NCBI RefSeq assembly: GCF_033547095.1
Contig: NZ_CP137852.1
Location: 2,473,501 to 2,537,500, forward strand
Direction: 5' to 3'
Length of the DNA stretch: 64,000 bases
Source of the DNA: Sediminicoccus rosea
GTDB taxonomy: Bacteria > Pseudomonadota > Alphaproteobacteria > Acetobacterales > Acetobacteraceae
The first letter of the stretch is position 1. Every line of letters begins with the position of its first letter. This document shows, in pieces, positions 9,620 to 17,583 of this stretch. Position numbers and translations under genes: made by a program. The notes under the pieces were generated by a model. It did no database searches. It saw only the letters and a list, made by a program, of their open reading frames with translations, and was not told the origin of the DNA.

Positions 9620-10368
9620 CGGCACCGCTTCAGGGCAAGATCGCCTATGTCACCGGCGGCAGCCGCGGCATCGGCCGCGCCTCTGCCATCGCCTTCGCCG
9701 AGGCCGGCGCCGATGTCGCCATCTGCCACCTCGATGACGAGGCGGAGGCGCGCACGCTGGTCCAGGCCGTCACCGCGCGCGGCCGGCGCGGCTTCCAGAT
9801 GGCGGCGGACATGGGCGAGGTCGCGCAGATCAACGCCTTCACCGCGGCGGCGGAAGCCGCACTCGGCCCCTGCGACATCCTGCTGAACAATGCGGGGATG
9901 AACATCCGCAACCCCTTCGGCGAGATCACCGAGGCGGAGTTCGACCGCATGGTGGCGGTCCATCTCAAGGGCATGTTCTTCATGGCCCAGGCCGTCTATC
10001 CCGGCATGGTGGCGCGCGGCGGCGGACGGATCATCAACATCGCCTCGCAGCTCGCCCTGAAGGGCTCGCCCGGCATCGTCACCTATTGCGCGGTGAAGGC
10101 GGGCATCATCGGCTTCACCCGCGCACTGGCGCATGAGGCGGGGCCGAGGGGCGTGCTGGTGAACGCCATCGCCCCCGGGCCGGTGGAAACCGACCTGACG
10201 CGCGCGCGCGGGCCGGAATGGAAGGCACGGATCTCGGCCAGCCTGCCGCTCGGCCGGATCGGCCAGCCGGAGGAGATCTCGGCCACGGCCGTGCTGCTGG
10301 CGGGGCCGGGCGGCAGCTTCTATACGGGCGCCTGCCTCTCGCCCAATGGCGGGGATGTGATGCATTGA
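9616..10368 (+). CDS. Short-chain dehydrogenase/reductase
   Basis: 250 residues, a classical SDR. The nucleotide loop TGGSRGIG lies at 13-20 and NNAG at 91-94, and the catalytic set is complete: S144, Y157 and K161 (YCAVK). The C-terminal SPNGGDVMH replaces the more usual VDGG. It oxidises or reduces a hydroxyl/carbonyl group with NAD(P)H; the substrate is unknown. Overlaps with hutF upstream and with the TTG start of the GNAT gene downstream indicate a three-gene unit, but no known hut step needs an SDR. Confidence 0.88.
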   Translation: MTAPLQGKIAYVTGGSRGIGRASAIAFAEAGADVAICHLDDEAEARTLVQAVTARGRRGFQMAADMGEVAQINAFTAAAEAALGPCDILLNNAGMNIRNPFGEITEAEFDRMVAVHLKGMFFMAQAVYPGMVARGGGRIINIASQLALKGSPGIVTYCAVKAGIIGFTRALAHEAGPRGVLVNAIAPGPVETDLTRARGPEWKARISASLPLGRIGQPEEISATAVLLAGPGGSFYTGACLSPNGGDVMH

Positions 10369-11213
10369 GCGCCGCTCTCGACATCCGGCCGATGCGGCCC
10401 GACGAGGTTCCGCTCGCGGTCGAATGGGCGGCGCGCGAGGGCTGGAATCCCGGCCTGAATGACGCCACGGCCTTCGGCGCGGCGGACCCGCAGGGCTTCC
10501 TCTGCGCGATGCGCGGCGGCGAGATGCTGGCCTGCATCACGGCGGTGAAGACCGGCGCCGATTTCGGCTTCATCGGCTTCTACATCGCGCGGCCGGATAT
10601 CCGGGGGCAGGGGATCGGCTTCGCGCTGTGGCAGGCGGCCATGAAGCGCCTGGAGGGGCGCTGCATCGGCCTCGACGGCGTGGTGGCGCAGCAGGCGAAC
10701 TACCGGAAGGTGGGCTTCACGCTGGCCTGGAACAATGCGCGCTATCAGGGGGCGGCGCCGCTGATCCCGCCAGGCGACGGCGTGCGGATGGTGGACGCGG
10801 CGGAGGTGGATTTCGCGGCTCTGCTGGCCTTCGATGCCGGCTGTTTCGGCACGCCACGCCCTGATTTCCTCCGTGCTTGGATCAGCACGCCCGGGCATCG
10901 CGCACGCGTTGCGCTGGGGCCATCCGGAATTGCGGGCTATGCCGTGCTGCGACCGTGCCTCGAGGGCTCGAAGCTTGCGCCGCTCTTCGCGCTGGAAGCG
11001 GCGGTGGCGCGCGCGCTGATCGCTGATCTCGCGCCGCATCGCGCACCCGGCCCCTTCATCCTCGACCTGCCCGAACCGCATGCCGAGGCGGTGGCGCTGG
11101 CGCAGGGGATGGGCTTGGAGAAGACTTTCGAGACGGCGCGGATGTACACACGCGAGCCGCCCGTGATGGCGCGTGAGCGCATCTTCGGGCTGACCAGCTT
11201 CGAACTGGGGTAG
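10365..11213 (+). CDS. Double-domain GNAT acetyltransferase (YitH-like)
   Basis: 282 residues. The start is most likely the TTG at 10365, overlapping the SDR stop; the first internal ATG (10392) would remove the opening beta strand LDIRPM. The N-terminal GNAT domain has the acetyl-CoA loop RPDIRGQGIGFALWQAA (V/I-R-x-x-G-x-G pattern), and a second region (about 145-275) resembles the C-terminal acetyltransferase-like domain of YitH proteins. The acceptor substrate is unknown. Its stop abuts the stop of the convergent cupin gene with zero spacing. Confidence 0.8.
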   Translation: MSAALDIRPMRPDEVPLAVEWAAREGWNPGLNDATAFGAADPQGFLCAMRGGEMLACITAVKTGADFGFIGFYIARPDIRGQGIGFALWQAAMKRLEGRCIGLDGVVAQQANYRKVGFTLAWNNARYQGAAPLIPPGDGVRMVDAAEVDFAALLAFDAGCFGTPRPDFLRAWISTPGHRARVALGPSGIAGYAVLRPCLEGSKLAPLFALEAAVARALIADLAPHRAPGPFILDLPEPHAEAVALAQGMGLEKTFETARMYTREPPVMARERIFGLTSFELG

Positions 11214-11546
11214 TCAGTCCACGATGAAGAGGGTGACGCCCGTCTCGGTGCGGGAGCGGTGCGGCGAATCCCCGAAGTCGGAGACCTGGTAACTCATGCC
11301 GGCCTTCATCGGGAAGGTGCGGCCGTCCTTCAGTTCTGAGACCATCTCGCCCTTCACGACGTAGATGATGTGGCCGCGGTCGCACCAATGGTCGGCGAGG
11401 TAGCCGGGCGAGTATTCGACGAGGCGGACGCGGATGTCGCCGATGTTGAGCGTGCGCCAATGGCCCATGCCCGTCTCGCCTGGGTGTTCCGTGCGCGGGA
11501 CATCGTCCCAATCGGTCACGGTGAAGGGCAGGGGCGGGATCTTCAT
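11214..11546 (-). CDS. Small cupin-fold protein (DHCW-like)
   Basis: 110 residues, one compact cupin barrel. LADHWCDRGHIIYVVKGEMVSELKDGR is the cupin motif 1 region and matches the small cupins named for a DHCW-type motif; HRSRTETGVTLFIVD closes the barrel. The biochemical role of this family is not established. The ATG at 11546 is preceded by a repeat with two perfect hairpins, separating it from the DUF35/thiolase pair upstream. Confidence 0.75.
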   Translation of the reverse strand: MKIPPLPFTVTDWDDVPRTEHPGETGMGHWRTLNIGDIRVRLVEYSPGYLADHWCDRGHIIYVVKGEMVSELKDGRTFPMKAGMSYQVSDFGDSPHRSRTETGVTLFIVD

Positions 11547-11560
11547 GAGGTGCCTGGAAT

Positions 11561-11622
11561 GGAGGTGCAGGAACCTGAGGTTCCTGCCGGGATGCTCGAA
11601 GGGCGGAGCCCTTCGAGCATCC
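11561..11622 (-). repeat. Two-hairpin intergenic repeat, copy 1
   Basis: Hairpin A has arms GCAGGAACC (11567-11575) and GGTTCCTGC (11579-11587). Hairpin B has 15-bp arms GGATGCTCGAAGGGC (11590-11604) and GCCCTTCGAGCATCC (11608-11622) with a 3-base loop. Hairpin A and its flank GGAGGT...CGGG recur exactly, in the opposite orientation, at 34089-34115. Read on the minus strand the order is GC-rich hairpin, short linker, second hairpin, ACCTCC, as in the other copies of this family. Confidence 0.75.
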
Positions 11623-11632
11623 CTCAGTGGCT

Positions 11633-12040
11633 TTAGGCCAAGACGAAGACGGGAACGGGCGCCCCATCGCCTTCGGTCGCGCGGAACTTCACCTTCACCT
11701 TCTGTCCAACCTTCAGCGCGTCGAGGTCGCACTCGACGATGTTGGTCAGCATGGTGGGGCCTTCGGCCAGCGTCACATAGGCGACGCAGAAGGGTTCCTT
11801 CCCGCGCGCCACGCTGTAGCTGTAGATCACGCCGTCGCCCGAGGCTTCCACGAACTCGACATTGTTCGAGAGCGTGAAGGGCGAGACATGCCGCGGGTAG
11901 TGGAAGAGCTTGCCGGTATCCAGGCACTTGCCGAGGATCAGCTTGCCCGCGCGGCAGCCGTCGAAATAGACCTTGTTGTCCGGGCTCTCGGCCGGGGCCG
12001 CGGGGGTGCGGTCAAAGGACATGGTGGCCATGGTGATCAC
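11633..12040 (-). CDS. DUF35 OB-fold protein, acyl-CoA-associated partner of the thiolase-like protein
   Basis: 135 residues from GTG 12040, or 129 from an internal ATG at 12022. The N-terminal rubredoxin-like segment (YFDGCRAGKLILGKCLDTGKLFHYPRHVSPF) is followed by an OB-fold (VIYSYSVARGKEPFCVAYVTLAEGPTMLTNIVECDLDALKVGQKVKVKF). Stand-alone DUF35 proteins bind acyl-CoA chains and form obligate complexes with thiolase-superfamily enzymes, as in steroid side-chain cleavage (ChsH2/Ltp2). The GTGA overlap with the upstream thiolase-like gene fits a stoichiometric complex. Only some of the zinc-ribbon cysteines are present. Confidence 0.85.
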   Translation of the reverse strand: MITMATMSFDRTPAAPAESPDNKVYFDGCRAGKLILGKCLDTGKLFHYPRHVSPFTLSNNVEFVEASGDGVIYSYSVARGKEPFCVAYVTLAEGPTMLTNIVECDLDALKVGQKVKVKFRATEGDGAPVPVFVLA

Positions 12041-13203
12041 TCCCGCTCCAGGATGACGGTGCCGCAGCCATGCCGCGAACCGAGGTTGCCGCCCTTGCCG
12101 TTGGCGAGGACGAGATCGGCGTTCTTCACCTGCACGGCGGGGTGGGCTTCGCCGCGCGCCTGGCGCACCGCCTCGATCACCTTGGTCATGCCGCCGCGGT
12201 TGCTCGGGTGGTTGTTGCAGAGGCCGCCGCCATCCGTGTTGAAGGGCAGCTTGCCGACGCCCGAGATCAGGTTGCCATCGGCCACGAACTTGCCGCCCTG
12301 GCCCTTCTCGCAGAAGCCGAGATCCTCGATCTGCACGACGACGCTGATGGTGAAGCTGTCATAGATCGAGGCGTACTTGATGTCGGAAGGCTTCACGCCG
12401 GCCTTGTTGAAGGCCATCGGGCCCGACATCTTCGTGGCGGAGTAGGTGAGGTCGATCCCGCCGGCATTCTGGTGCTTGTAGGCCTCGCCCCAGCCCTTCA
12501 CGCCGACCTTCGGGCGGTTGAGCGTGCGCGCGATTTCCGGCCGGGCGATGATCAGCGCGCCGCCGCCATCGGAGATGACGCAGCAGTCGAGGCGATGCAG
12601 CGGATCGGCCACCATGGGCGAATTCACCACGTCTTCCACGGTGACGACCTTGGGCAGCATCGCATGCGGGTTGTGCTGCGCATGGTGCGAGGCCGCGACC
12701 TTCACCCAGGCGAGCTGCTCGCTCGTCGTGCCGAACTCATACATGTGCCGCATGGCGACGTTGGCGTGCATCGTCGCGATGGTGCGGCCATAGGGCAGCT
12801 CGAAGCTCTCATCGGGCACGCCGACGCCGGCGGAGCGCACGGCGGTGCCGGTCTGCATGCCCTCGGCGCGCGGGCGGCCGGCCAGTGTGATCAGCGCCAC
12901 GTTGCACTTGCCTGCGATGATGGCTTCCACCGCATGGCCGACATGGATGACGTAGGAGGAGCCGCCGCTTTCCGTCGTGTCGTAGTGGCGCAGCTTGTTG
13001 AGGCCCATGTAGTCGATCATGGACAGGCCACCCATGCCGGGCGCATCGCCCGCGCAGAAATAGCCATCAATGTCGGCGGCGGTCAGGCCGGCATCCTGCA
13101 GCGCGCCGTAGGCGACCTCGGCATGCAGCTGCGCGGTGGATTTCGTCTCGGCCTTGCGCGTCGGGTGCTCGAAAGCGCCCACGATGTAGGCGGGATTCTT
13201 CAT
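12037..13203 (-). CDS. Thiolase-superfamily protein (SCP2/Ltp2-like), nucleophilic Cys absent
   Basis: 388 residues of thiolase fold, from MKNPAYIVGAFEHPTRKAE to GNLGSRHGCGTVILERE. At the canonical nucleophile site (C-x-S-G) the sequence reads T77-E-S-G-G-S-S, so the acylated cysteine is missing. The C-terminal GGGLCNNHPSNRGG keeps the active-site His. Losing the Cys while pairing with a DUF35 protein is the hallmark of Ltp2-type retro-aldolases and related SCP2-like proteins rather than true thiolases. It likely acts on a CoA thioester, perhaps in side-chain cleavage; the substrate is unknown. It is the first gene of a two-gene unit. Confidence 0.85.
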   Translation of the reverse strand: MKNPAYIVGAFEHPTRKAETKSTAQLHAEVAYGALQDAGLTAADIDGYFCAGDAPGMGGLSMIDYMGLNKLRHYDTTESGGSSYVIHVGHAVEAIIAGKCNVALITLAGRPRAEGMQTGTAVRSAGVGVPDESFELPYGRTIATMHANVAMRHMYEFGTTSEQLAWVKVAASHHAQHNPHAMLPKVVTVEDVVNSPMVADPLHRLDCCVISDGGGALIIARPEIARTLNRPKVGVKGWGEAYKHQNAGGIDLTYSATKMSGPMAFNKAGVKPSDIKYASIYDSFTISVVVQIEDLGFCEKGQGGKFVADGNLISGVGKLPFNTDGGGLCNNHPSNRGGMTKVIEAVRQARGEAHPAVQVKNADLVLANGKGGNLGSRHGCGTVILERE

Positions 13204-13316
13204 GGGGCTCGGTGCCCTTTCCTGGCGATCATCGCATCCTCCCGGATGAGTGGTCCGCTGCCTTGTGGCGCGGCGGGAAGAGCCTCGCTTCCATGCCGCA
13301 TTCCGTCAACCTCGCC

Positions 13317-14318
13317 TCAGCCGAGATTGAGCCGCCGCGCGAGGTCCCGATAGAGCGCGATCTGCGCCTCCACCATCGCGCGCATGGCTGCCCCGTCCAG
13401 GTAGCGCGGCACGCTGCCGGTGCGGCGCGTGGCGGCGAGCCATTCGGCATCCTGCGTCGTCGCCCGCGCCACGCGGCCCCAGAATTCCAGCACGGGGGGC
13501 GGCAGGTTGGCGGGGCCGGCCAGCGCATTCCAGCCGGCGAGTTGCGAGAGGGCGGGCAGCCCCGCCTCGGCCGCGGTGGGCACGCCGGGCAGGCTCGGCA
13601 GGCGCGCATCGCCGCTCACCACCAGCGCGCGCACCTGGCCCTGCTGGATGGCGCCCAGCATGTCGCCCAGGTTGTTGCCGACGAATTGCGCGTGCCCCCC
13701 CAAGAGCGCCGTCAGCGCCTCGCCGCCGCCGCGGAAGGGCAGCGCCTGGGCGGCGTCGATCGGCAGGTTGGCGCTGGCCAGCATGTGCCGGATGCCGAGG
13801 TCGAGGATGGTGGCGGGCCCGCTGGTCGCGAAGTTCAGCGTCCCGGGCGCGGCGCGGATCGCCGCCAGCAGCGCGGCCAGGTCACGCCAGGGCGCATCGG
13901 CGCGCACGCAGATGACGAAAGGGTTCTCGTCCAGCAGCGCGAGCCAGGTGAAATCCTCGACGCTGTAGGGCGTGCGCGGATCGGTCGCCGGCAGGATGGC
14001 AGAGGAGCCGACGCGGGCCAGCAGCAGGGTCTGCCCGTCCGGCTTGGCGCGCGCCACGTATTGCGTGCCGATGGCGCCCGAGGCCCCGGTGCGGTTCTCG
14101 ACCACGATGGGCTGCGCGGGCTGGCCCATGTGCCGCACCGCATGGGCCGCGAAGAGCCGGGCCGCGATGTCGGCCGCGCCGCCGGCCGAGAAGGGGGCCA
14201 CCAGCGTCACCGGCCGGTCGAGGACGGAAGCCGTCCCTTGGCCCGCCCCCGGGCCCACCCCTTGCGCCATGGCCGGCGCCGCGAGGCAGGTGAGCATGAG
14301 GGTCCGACGTGCGATCAT
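13317..14318 (-). CDS. Bug/TctC-family substrate-binding protein
   Basis: 333 residues with a signal peptide (MIARRTLMLTCLAAPAMAQG). Family blocks are RPVTLVAPFSAGGAADIAAR, VVENRTGASGAIGTQYVA, PDGQTLLL, LNFATSGPATILDLGIRHML and VPTAAEAGLPAL. It is a periplasmic carboxylate-binding protein, and no membrane components are adjacent. It lies between the thiolase operon and a divergent transglycosylase, so it may be transcribed alone. The ligand cannot be inferred. Confidence 0.92.
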   Translation of the reverse strand: MIARRTLMLTCLAAPAMAQGVGPGAGQGTASVLDRPVTLVAPFSAGGAADIAARLFAAHAVRHMGQPAQPIVVENRTGASGAIGTQYVARAKPDGQTLLLARVGSSAILPATDPRTPYSVEDFTWLALLDENPFVICVRADAPWRDLAALLAAIRAAPGTLNFATSGPATILDLGIRHMLASANLPIDAAQALPFRGGGEALTALLGGHAQFVGNNLGDMLGAIQQGQVRALVVSGDARLPSLPGVPTAAEAGLPALSQLAGWNALAGPANLPPPVLEFWGRVARATTQDAEWLAATRRTGSVPRYLDGAAMRAMVEAQIALYRDLARRLNLG

Positions 14319-14423
14319 TGGGGGTTCTTGCCTCCCGGTTCGTGACTGGCCTGGGGGGCAGCATGCCCGGGATCGGACGGCAAGGGTTGCCCTTTCGCTT
14401 CACGCCATGCTACCGCGTGTTGC

Positions 14424-15392
14424 ATGTTAACCAAGACTGGCCTGCCCAGGGGGGCGAGCGCACGCTCCGCGCCCCGGCACCCACCACTGGTTCGCGCGCC
14501 GCACCGCTTCGTGCAGCGTGGATCCTTCCCCCGGGGAAGCCTTCGTGGCCTCGCTCTCAGTGCCTTCACGGCCTGGGTGCTGGGCGCGCTGACCTGGGGC
14601 CTGCCCGGGACCGCGCGCGCCACCGAAGCCCGTCCCCAGGCGGCAAGCCGGCCGGCCGCCTCGGCCCCGGCGCGCCCCCAAGCGGCCCGGCCTGCCGCCA
14701 ATACCGCCGCCCGCCCGAGCGCCAACCAGGGCGCCCGGCGGCCCGCCCATACCCGCACGGCCCAGCGCGCGCGCCCGCCGGCCGGCACCACTCGCATGCG
14801 CGACGCCCCGCAGGAGCTGATCCCGGTCCTCGCCGCCGACATGCCGACCGGCACCGCCCAGCTCTCGCCCCGCGCCGCCTGCCTCCAGGCCACCCAGCGC
14901 GCCGAGCAGGTGCACGGCCTGCCCACCGGCCTGCTGACCGCCGTCGCGCTCGCCGAGAGTGGCCTGCATGCCTATGCCCTCTCCATCGGCGGCCGGGCCC
15001 ATTTCCCGCCGACGGAGGAAGCCGCCCGCCAGCTGGTGAACAGCGCGCCACCCCGGCGCAGCATCATGGCGGGCTGCGTGCAGGTGAATGCCCGCGTCCA
15101 TGCCCGGAACTCGCATTGGCCGCTCAACCCCGATGCCTCGGCCGACTGGGCCGGCGGCATGATGGCCCGCTGGGCGCGCGAGACGGGCAGCTGGTCCACC
15201 GCGCTGCGCCGCTGGCATGGCGGCAGCCCGGCCTCGACCCAGCGCCTGGTGTGCCGGGTGAAGGCCAAGATGGAAGTCACGAGCCCGGGCAGCGACATCT
15301 TCGAGGATTGGAACTGCGCCACGGGCCTCGCCGACCGCACGCGGCGCAATGGCGAGATCCACCTCGCCACCGCCCAGCGCCAGACGCAGTAG
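14424..15392 (+). CDS. Lytic transglycosylase (SLT-domain) protein
   Basis: 322 residues. A long N-terminal region contains a hydrophobic export segment (about 41-66, LRGLALSAFTAWVLGALTWGLPGTARA) and a Pro/Ala/Arg-rich linker (about 67-125). The SLT-like domain has the catalytic glutamate E178 in LLTAVALAESGLHAYAL and the later GCVQVNARVHARN and WSTALRRWHGG motifs. Such enzymes cleave peptidoglycan with formation of 1,6-anhydromuramic ends, often serving secretion or flagellar machines. The stop codon falls inside a 13-bp tandem repeat. The start could lie further downstream, nearer the hydrophobic segment. Confidence 0.78.
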   Translation: MLTKTGLPRGASARSAPRHPPLVRAPHRFVQRGSFPRGSLRGLALSAFTAWVLGALTWGLPGTARATEARPQAASRPAASAPARPQAARPAANTAARPSANQGARRPAHTRTAQRARPPAGTTRMRDAPQELIPVLAADMPTGTAQLSPRAACLQATQRAEQVHGLPTGLLTAVALAESGLHAYALSIGGRAHFPPTEEAARQLVNSAPPRRSIMAGCVQVNARVHARNSHWPLNPDASADWAGGMMARWARETGSWSTALRRWHGGSPASTQRLVCRVKAKMEVTSPGSDIFEDWNCATGLADRTRRNGEIHLATAQRQTQ

Positions 15393-15428
15393 CCGGACGC
15401 AGTAGCCGGACGCGGCAGCCGCACGCAG
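15383..15428. repeat. 13-bp tandem repeat overlapping a stop codon
   Basis: Two exact copies of GACGCAGTAGCCG (15383-15395, 15396-15408), a third with two changes (15409-15421) and a half copy (15422-15428). The TAG stop of the transglycosylase gene (15390-15392) is in the first unit. Because 13 is not a multiple of three, slippage would usually leave the first stop intact and change only the trailer. Confidence 0.75.
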
Positions 15429-15448
15429 GACCCGCGGTGCGGTGGGGG

Positions 15449-16324
15449 CTATTCCTTCACCGCGCCGGTCAGGCTGCTCACATAGTAATCCACGAAGAAC
15501 GAGTAGAAGATCGCGACCGGCAGCGAGCCGAGCAGCGAACCCGCCATCAGCGCCCCCCATTGATACACGTCACCCGTCACAAGCTCCGTCAGGATGGCGA
15601 CCGGAACCGTCTTGTTCTCGCTGCTCTGGATGAAGGCGAGCGCGTAGATGAACTCGTTCCAGCTCAGGGTGAAGGAGAAGATGCCCGCGCTGATCAGGCC
15701 GGGCACCGCCAGCGGCAGCGTGATCTGCCGCAGGATCTGCAGGCGCGTCGCGCCATCGATCAGCGCGCATTCCTCCAGCTCATACGGGATGGACTTGAAG
15801 TAGCCGATCAGCAGCCAGGTGCAGAAGGGCACGAGGAAGGTCGGATAGACCAGGATCAGCGCCATCGGGCTGTCGAACAGGCCGAGCTGCACCACCATCG
15901 TCGCCAGCGGGATGAAGAGGATGGAGGGCGGCACGAGATAGGCCAGGTAGATCGCCAGGCCCACATACTGGCTGCCCCGGAAGCGCAGGCGCTGGATCGC
16001 ATAGGCGGCCAGCGTGCTGGCGAAGAGCGACAGGAAGGTCGCCCCCACCGACACCATCATCGTTGTCCACAGCCAGGACGGGTAGGAGGTCTCGAACAGC
16101 AGCTTGCGGATGTGCTGCAAGGTGGGCGAGGTGATCCAGAACGGGTTGTGCGTCGCGAAGTCATACAGCTCCGCATCCGGTTTGAAGGCCGTCACCGTCA
16201 TCCAGTAGAACGGGAAGAGCAGGATCAGCAGGAAGCAGGACAGCGGGATCCAGAGCACCACCATGCGGCGTGCGCGGCTGTCCCACTGCATCGTCTCCGG
16301 CGCTGCGGTCGAAGCATTGCTCAT
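15449..16324 (-). CDS. Sugar-type ABC transporter permease (MalG/UgpE-like)
   Basis: 291 residues from the ATG at 16324 (MSNASTAAPETMQWDSRARR); a longer frame would run through the upstream repeat region. Six transmembrane helices and the cytoplasmic EAA loop EECALIDGATRLQILRQITLPLAVPG, which docks on the ATPase, are clear. This is the second permease of a CUT1-type importer, translocating a sugar or polyol-like solute inward. It is the last gene of the operon and is separated from the first permease by 237 bases filled with hairpin repeats. Confidence 0.92.
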   Translation of the reverse strand: MSNASTAAPETMQWDSRARRMVVLWIPLSCFLLILLFPFYWMTVTAFKPDAELYDFATHNPFWITSPTLQHIRKLLFETSYPSWLWTTMMVSVGATFLSLFASTLAAYAIQRLRFRGSQYVGLAIYLAYLVPPSILFIPLATMVVQLGLFDSPMALILVYPTFLVPFCTWLLIGYFKSIPYELEECALIDGATRLQILRQITLPLAVPGLISAGIFSFTLSWNEFIYALAFIQSSENKTVPVAILTELVTGDVYQWGALMAGSLLGSLPVAIFYSFFVDYYVSSLTGAVKE

Positions 16325-16358
16325 GGCGTAGGCCCTGTGACGAGATGAGGCGCGGGTT

Positions 16359-16438
16359 GCGAGGGGCGCTGCCCCTCGCGCTCCCCGCCGAGGGCCCAGG
16401 CCCTCGGAACCCATGTGATGGGATTTCGGGAGAGGGGC
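16359..16438 (+). repeat. Two-hairpin intergenic repeat, copy 2
   Basis: Hairpin 1 has arms GCGAGGGGC and GCCCCTCGC (16359-16379, loop GCT). After a CCCC linker, hairpin 2 has arms CCGAGGGCC and GGCCCTCGG (16388-16407, loop CA), then AACCCATG and the tail ATGGGAT...GGGAGAGGGGC (16418-16438). The tail pairs with the inverted copy 3 at 16471-16491. Stem sequences differ from the copies at 23.3 and 34.1 kb, but the architecture is the same. Confidence 0.75.
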
Positions 16439-16470
16439 AGAATGGGGCTTTGGGCCCGGAGCGCGCATCG

Positions 16471-16545
16471 GCCCCTCTCCCAAGATCCCATGATCGGTTT
16501 CCAAAGGCCCCGGCCTTTGGTGGGGTGCAGGGGCAAAGCCCCTGC
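16471..16545 (-). repeat. Two-hairpin intergenic repeat, copy 3 (inverted to copy 2)
   Basis: On the minus strand: hairpin 1 with arms GCAGGGGC and GCCCCTGC (16527-16545, loop TTT), an ACCCC linker, hairpin 2 with arms CCAAAGGCC and GGCCTTTGG (16501-16520), then AAACCGAT and the tail that mirrors copy 2. Copies 2 and 3 face each other, giving a long interrupted inverted repeat (16418-16438 against 16471-16491) between two permease genes of one operon. Confidence 0.75.
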
Positions 16546-16561
16546 GAAGCAGCGCCCCATC

Positions 16562-17518
16562 TCAGTCATTGCCTTCGCCCTGCTGCCACTTGCGGCGGGC
16601 GAGGGCGAAGTAGCTGAACAGCGTCGCGAAGACGAGGAAGGGGATCATCGAGACGGCGATGGCCGCCCCCTCGCCGAGCTGCCCGCCCGGGATGCCGCGC
16701 TGGAAGGCGAGGGTGGCCAGCAGGTGGGTGGAGTTCACCGGCCCGCCACGCGTGATGGCGTAGACCAGCTGGAAGTCGGTGAAGGTGAAGATGATCGAGA
16801 AGGTCATCACGATCGCGAGGATGGGCATCAGCATCGGGAAGGTGATGTAGCGGAAGCGCTGCCAGCCCGAGGCGCCATCGAGCAGGGCCGCCTCGTAGAG
16901 CGAGGGCGAGATGGTCTGAAGCCCCGCGAGCAGCGAGATGGCCACGAAGGGAATGCCGCGCCAGATATTGGCGACGATGAGCGAGTAGCGCGCCGGCCAT
17001 TCGCTGCCGATGAAGTCGATATTGGTGGTGCGCCAGCCCAGCACATCCACGAAGACGTAGCTGATGATGGAGAATTGCGGGTCGTAGATCCACCAGAAGG
17101 CGATGGCGGAGAGCACGGTGGGCACGATCCAGGGCAGCAGGATGATGGCCCGGATCAGCGACTTGAAGGGCATGTGCTGGTTCAGCAGCAGCGCAAGCCA
17201 CAGGCCCAGCGCGAATTTCCCGATGGTCGCGATGCCCGTGTAGAACACGCTGAAGAAGACGGCGTTCCAGAAGATCGGGTCGGTGAAGAGGTATTCGAAG
17301 TTCTCGAGGCCGACATAGATGCCGCGCCGGCCGATGGTGGCATCGGTGAAGGCGAGGTAGATGCCCAGCCCCAGCGGATAGGTCAGGAAGACGCCGAGCA
17401 GCCCCATGGCGGGCAGGAGGCAGGCGATGATGAGCACCGCCTTGTTGTCGAAGAAGCGCGAGAGCGCCGTCTGCGGCGGGCGCATCCTGGACCAGTGCTG
17501 GTGTGTGGTGGCGTCCAT
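16562..17518 (-). CDS. Sugar-type ABC transporter permease (MalF/UgpA-like)
   Basis: 318 residues with six or more transmembrane helices; the EAA loop is YEAALLDGASGWQRFRYITFPMLMP. The N-terminal cytoplasmic stretch (MDATTHQHWSRMRPPQTALSRFFDNK) precedes the first helix. This is the first permease of a CUT1-type importer and forms the heterodimeric channel with the 15449-16324 product. It is transcribed leftwards after the binding-protein gene with a 65-base gap. Confidence 0.93.
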   Translation of the reverse strand: MDATTHQHWSRMRPPQTALSRFFDNKAVLIIACLLPAMGLLGVFLTYPLGLGIYLAFTDATIGRRGIYVGLENFEYLFTDPIFWNAVFFSVFYTGIATIGKFALGLWLALLLNQHMPFKSLIRAIILLPWIVPTVLSAIAFWWIYDPQFSIISYVFVDVLGWRTTNIDFIGSEWPARYSLIVANIWRGIPFVAISLLAGLQTISPSLYEAALLDGASGWQRFRYITFPMLMPILAIVMTFSIIFTFTDFQLVYAITRGGPVNSTHLLATLAFQRGIPGGQLGEGAAIAVSMIPFLVFATLFSYFALARRKWQQGEGND

Positions 17519-17583
17519 CAGGGCAACTCCCGGGGGTCAGGCTCCACGCGGCGGCTGCCGCGTGGAGTTCGCTGGGTTTGGGC

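Noticed and set aside
14309-16348. A long plus-strand frame running from the transglycosylase region across the permease gene
   Set aside because: It is out of frame with the SLT domain and antisense to a clear ABC permease; composition is Arg/Pro/Gln-rich without domains.
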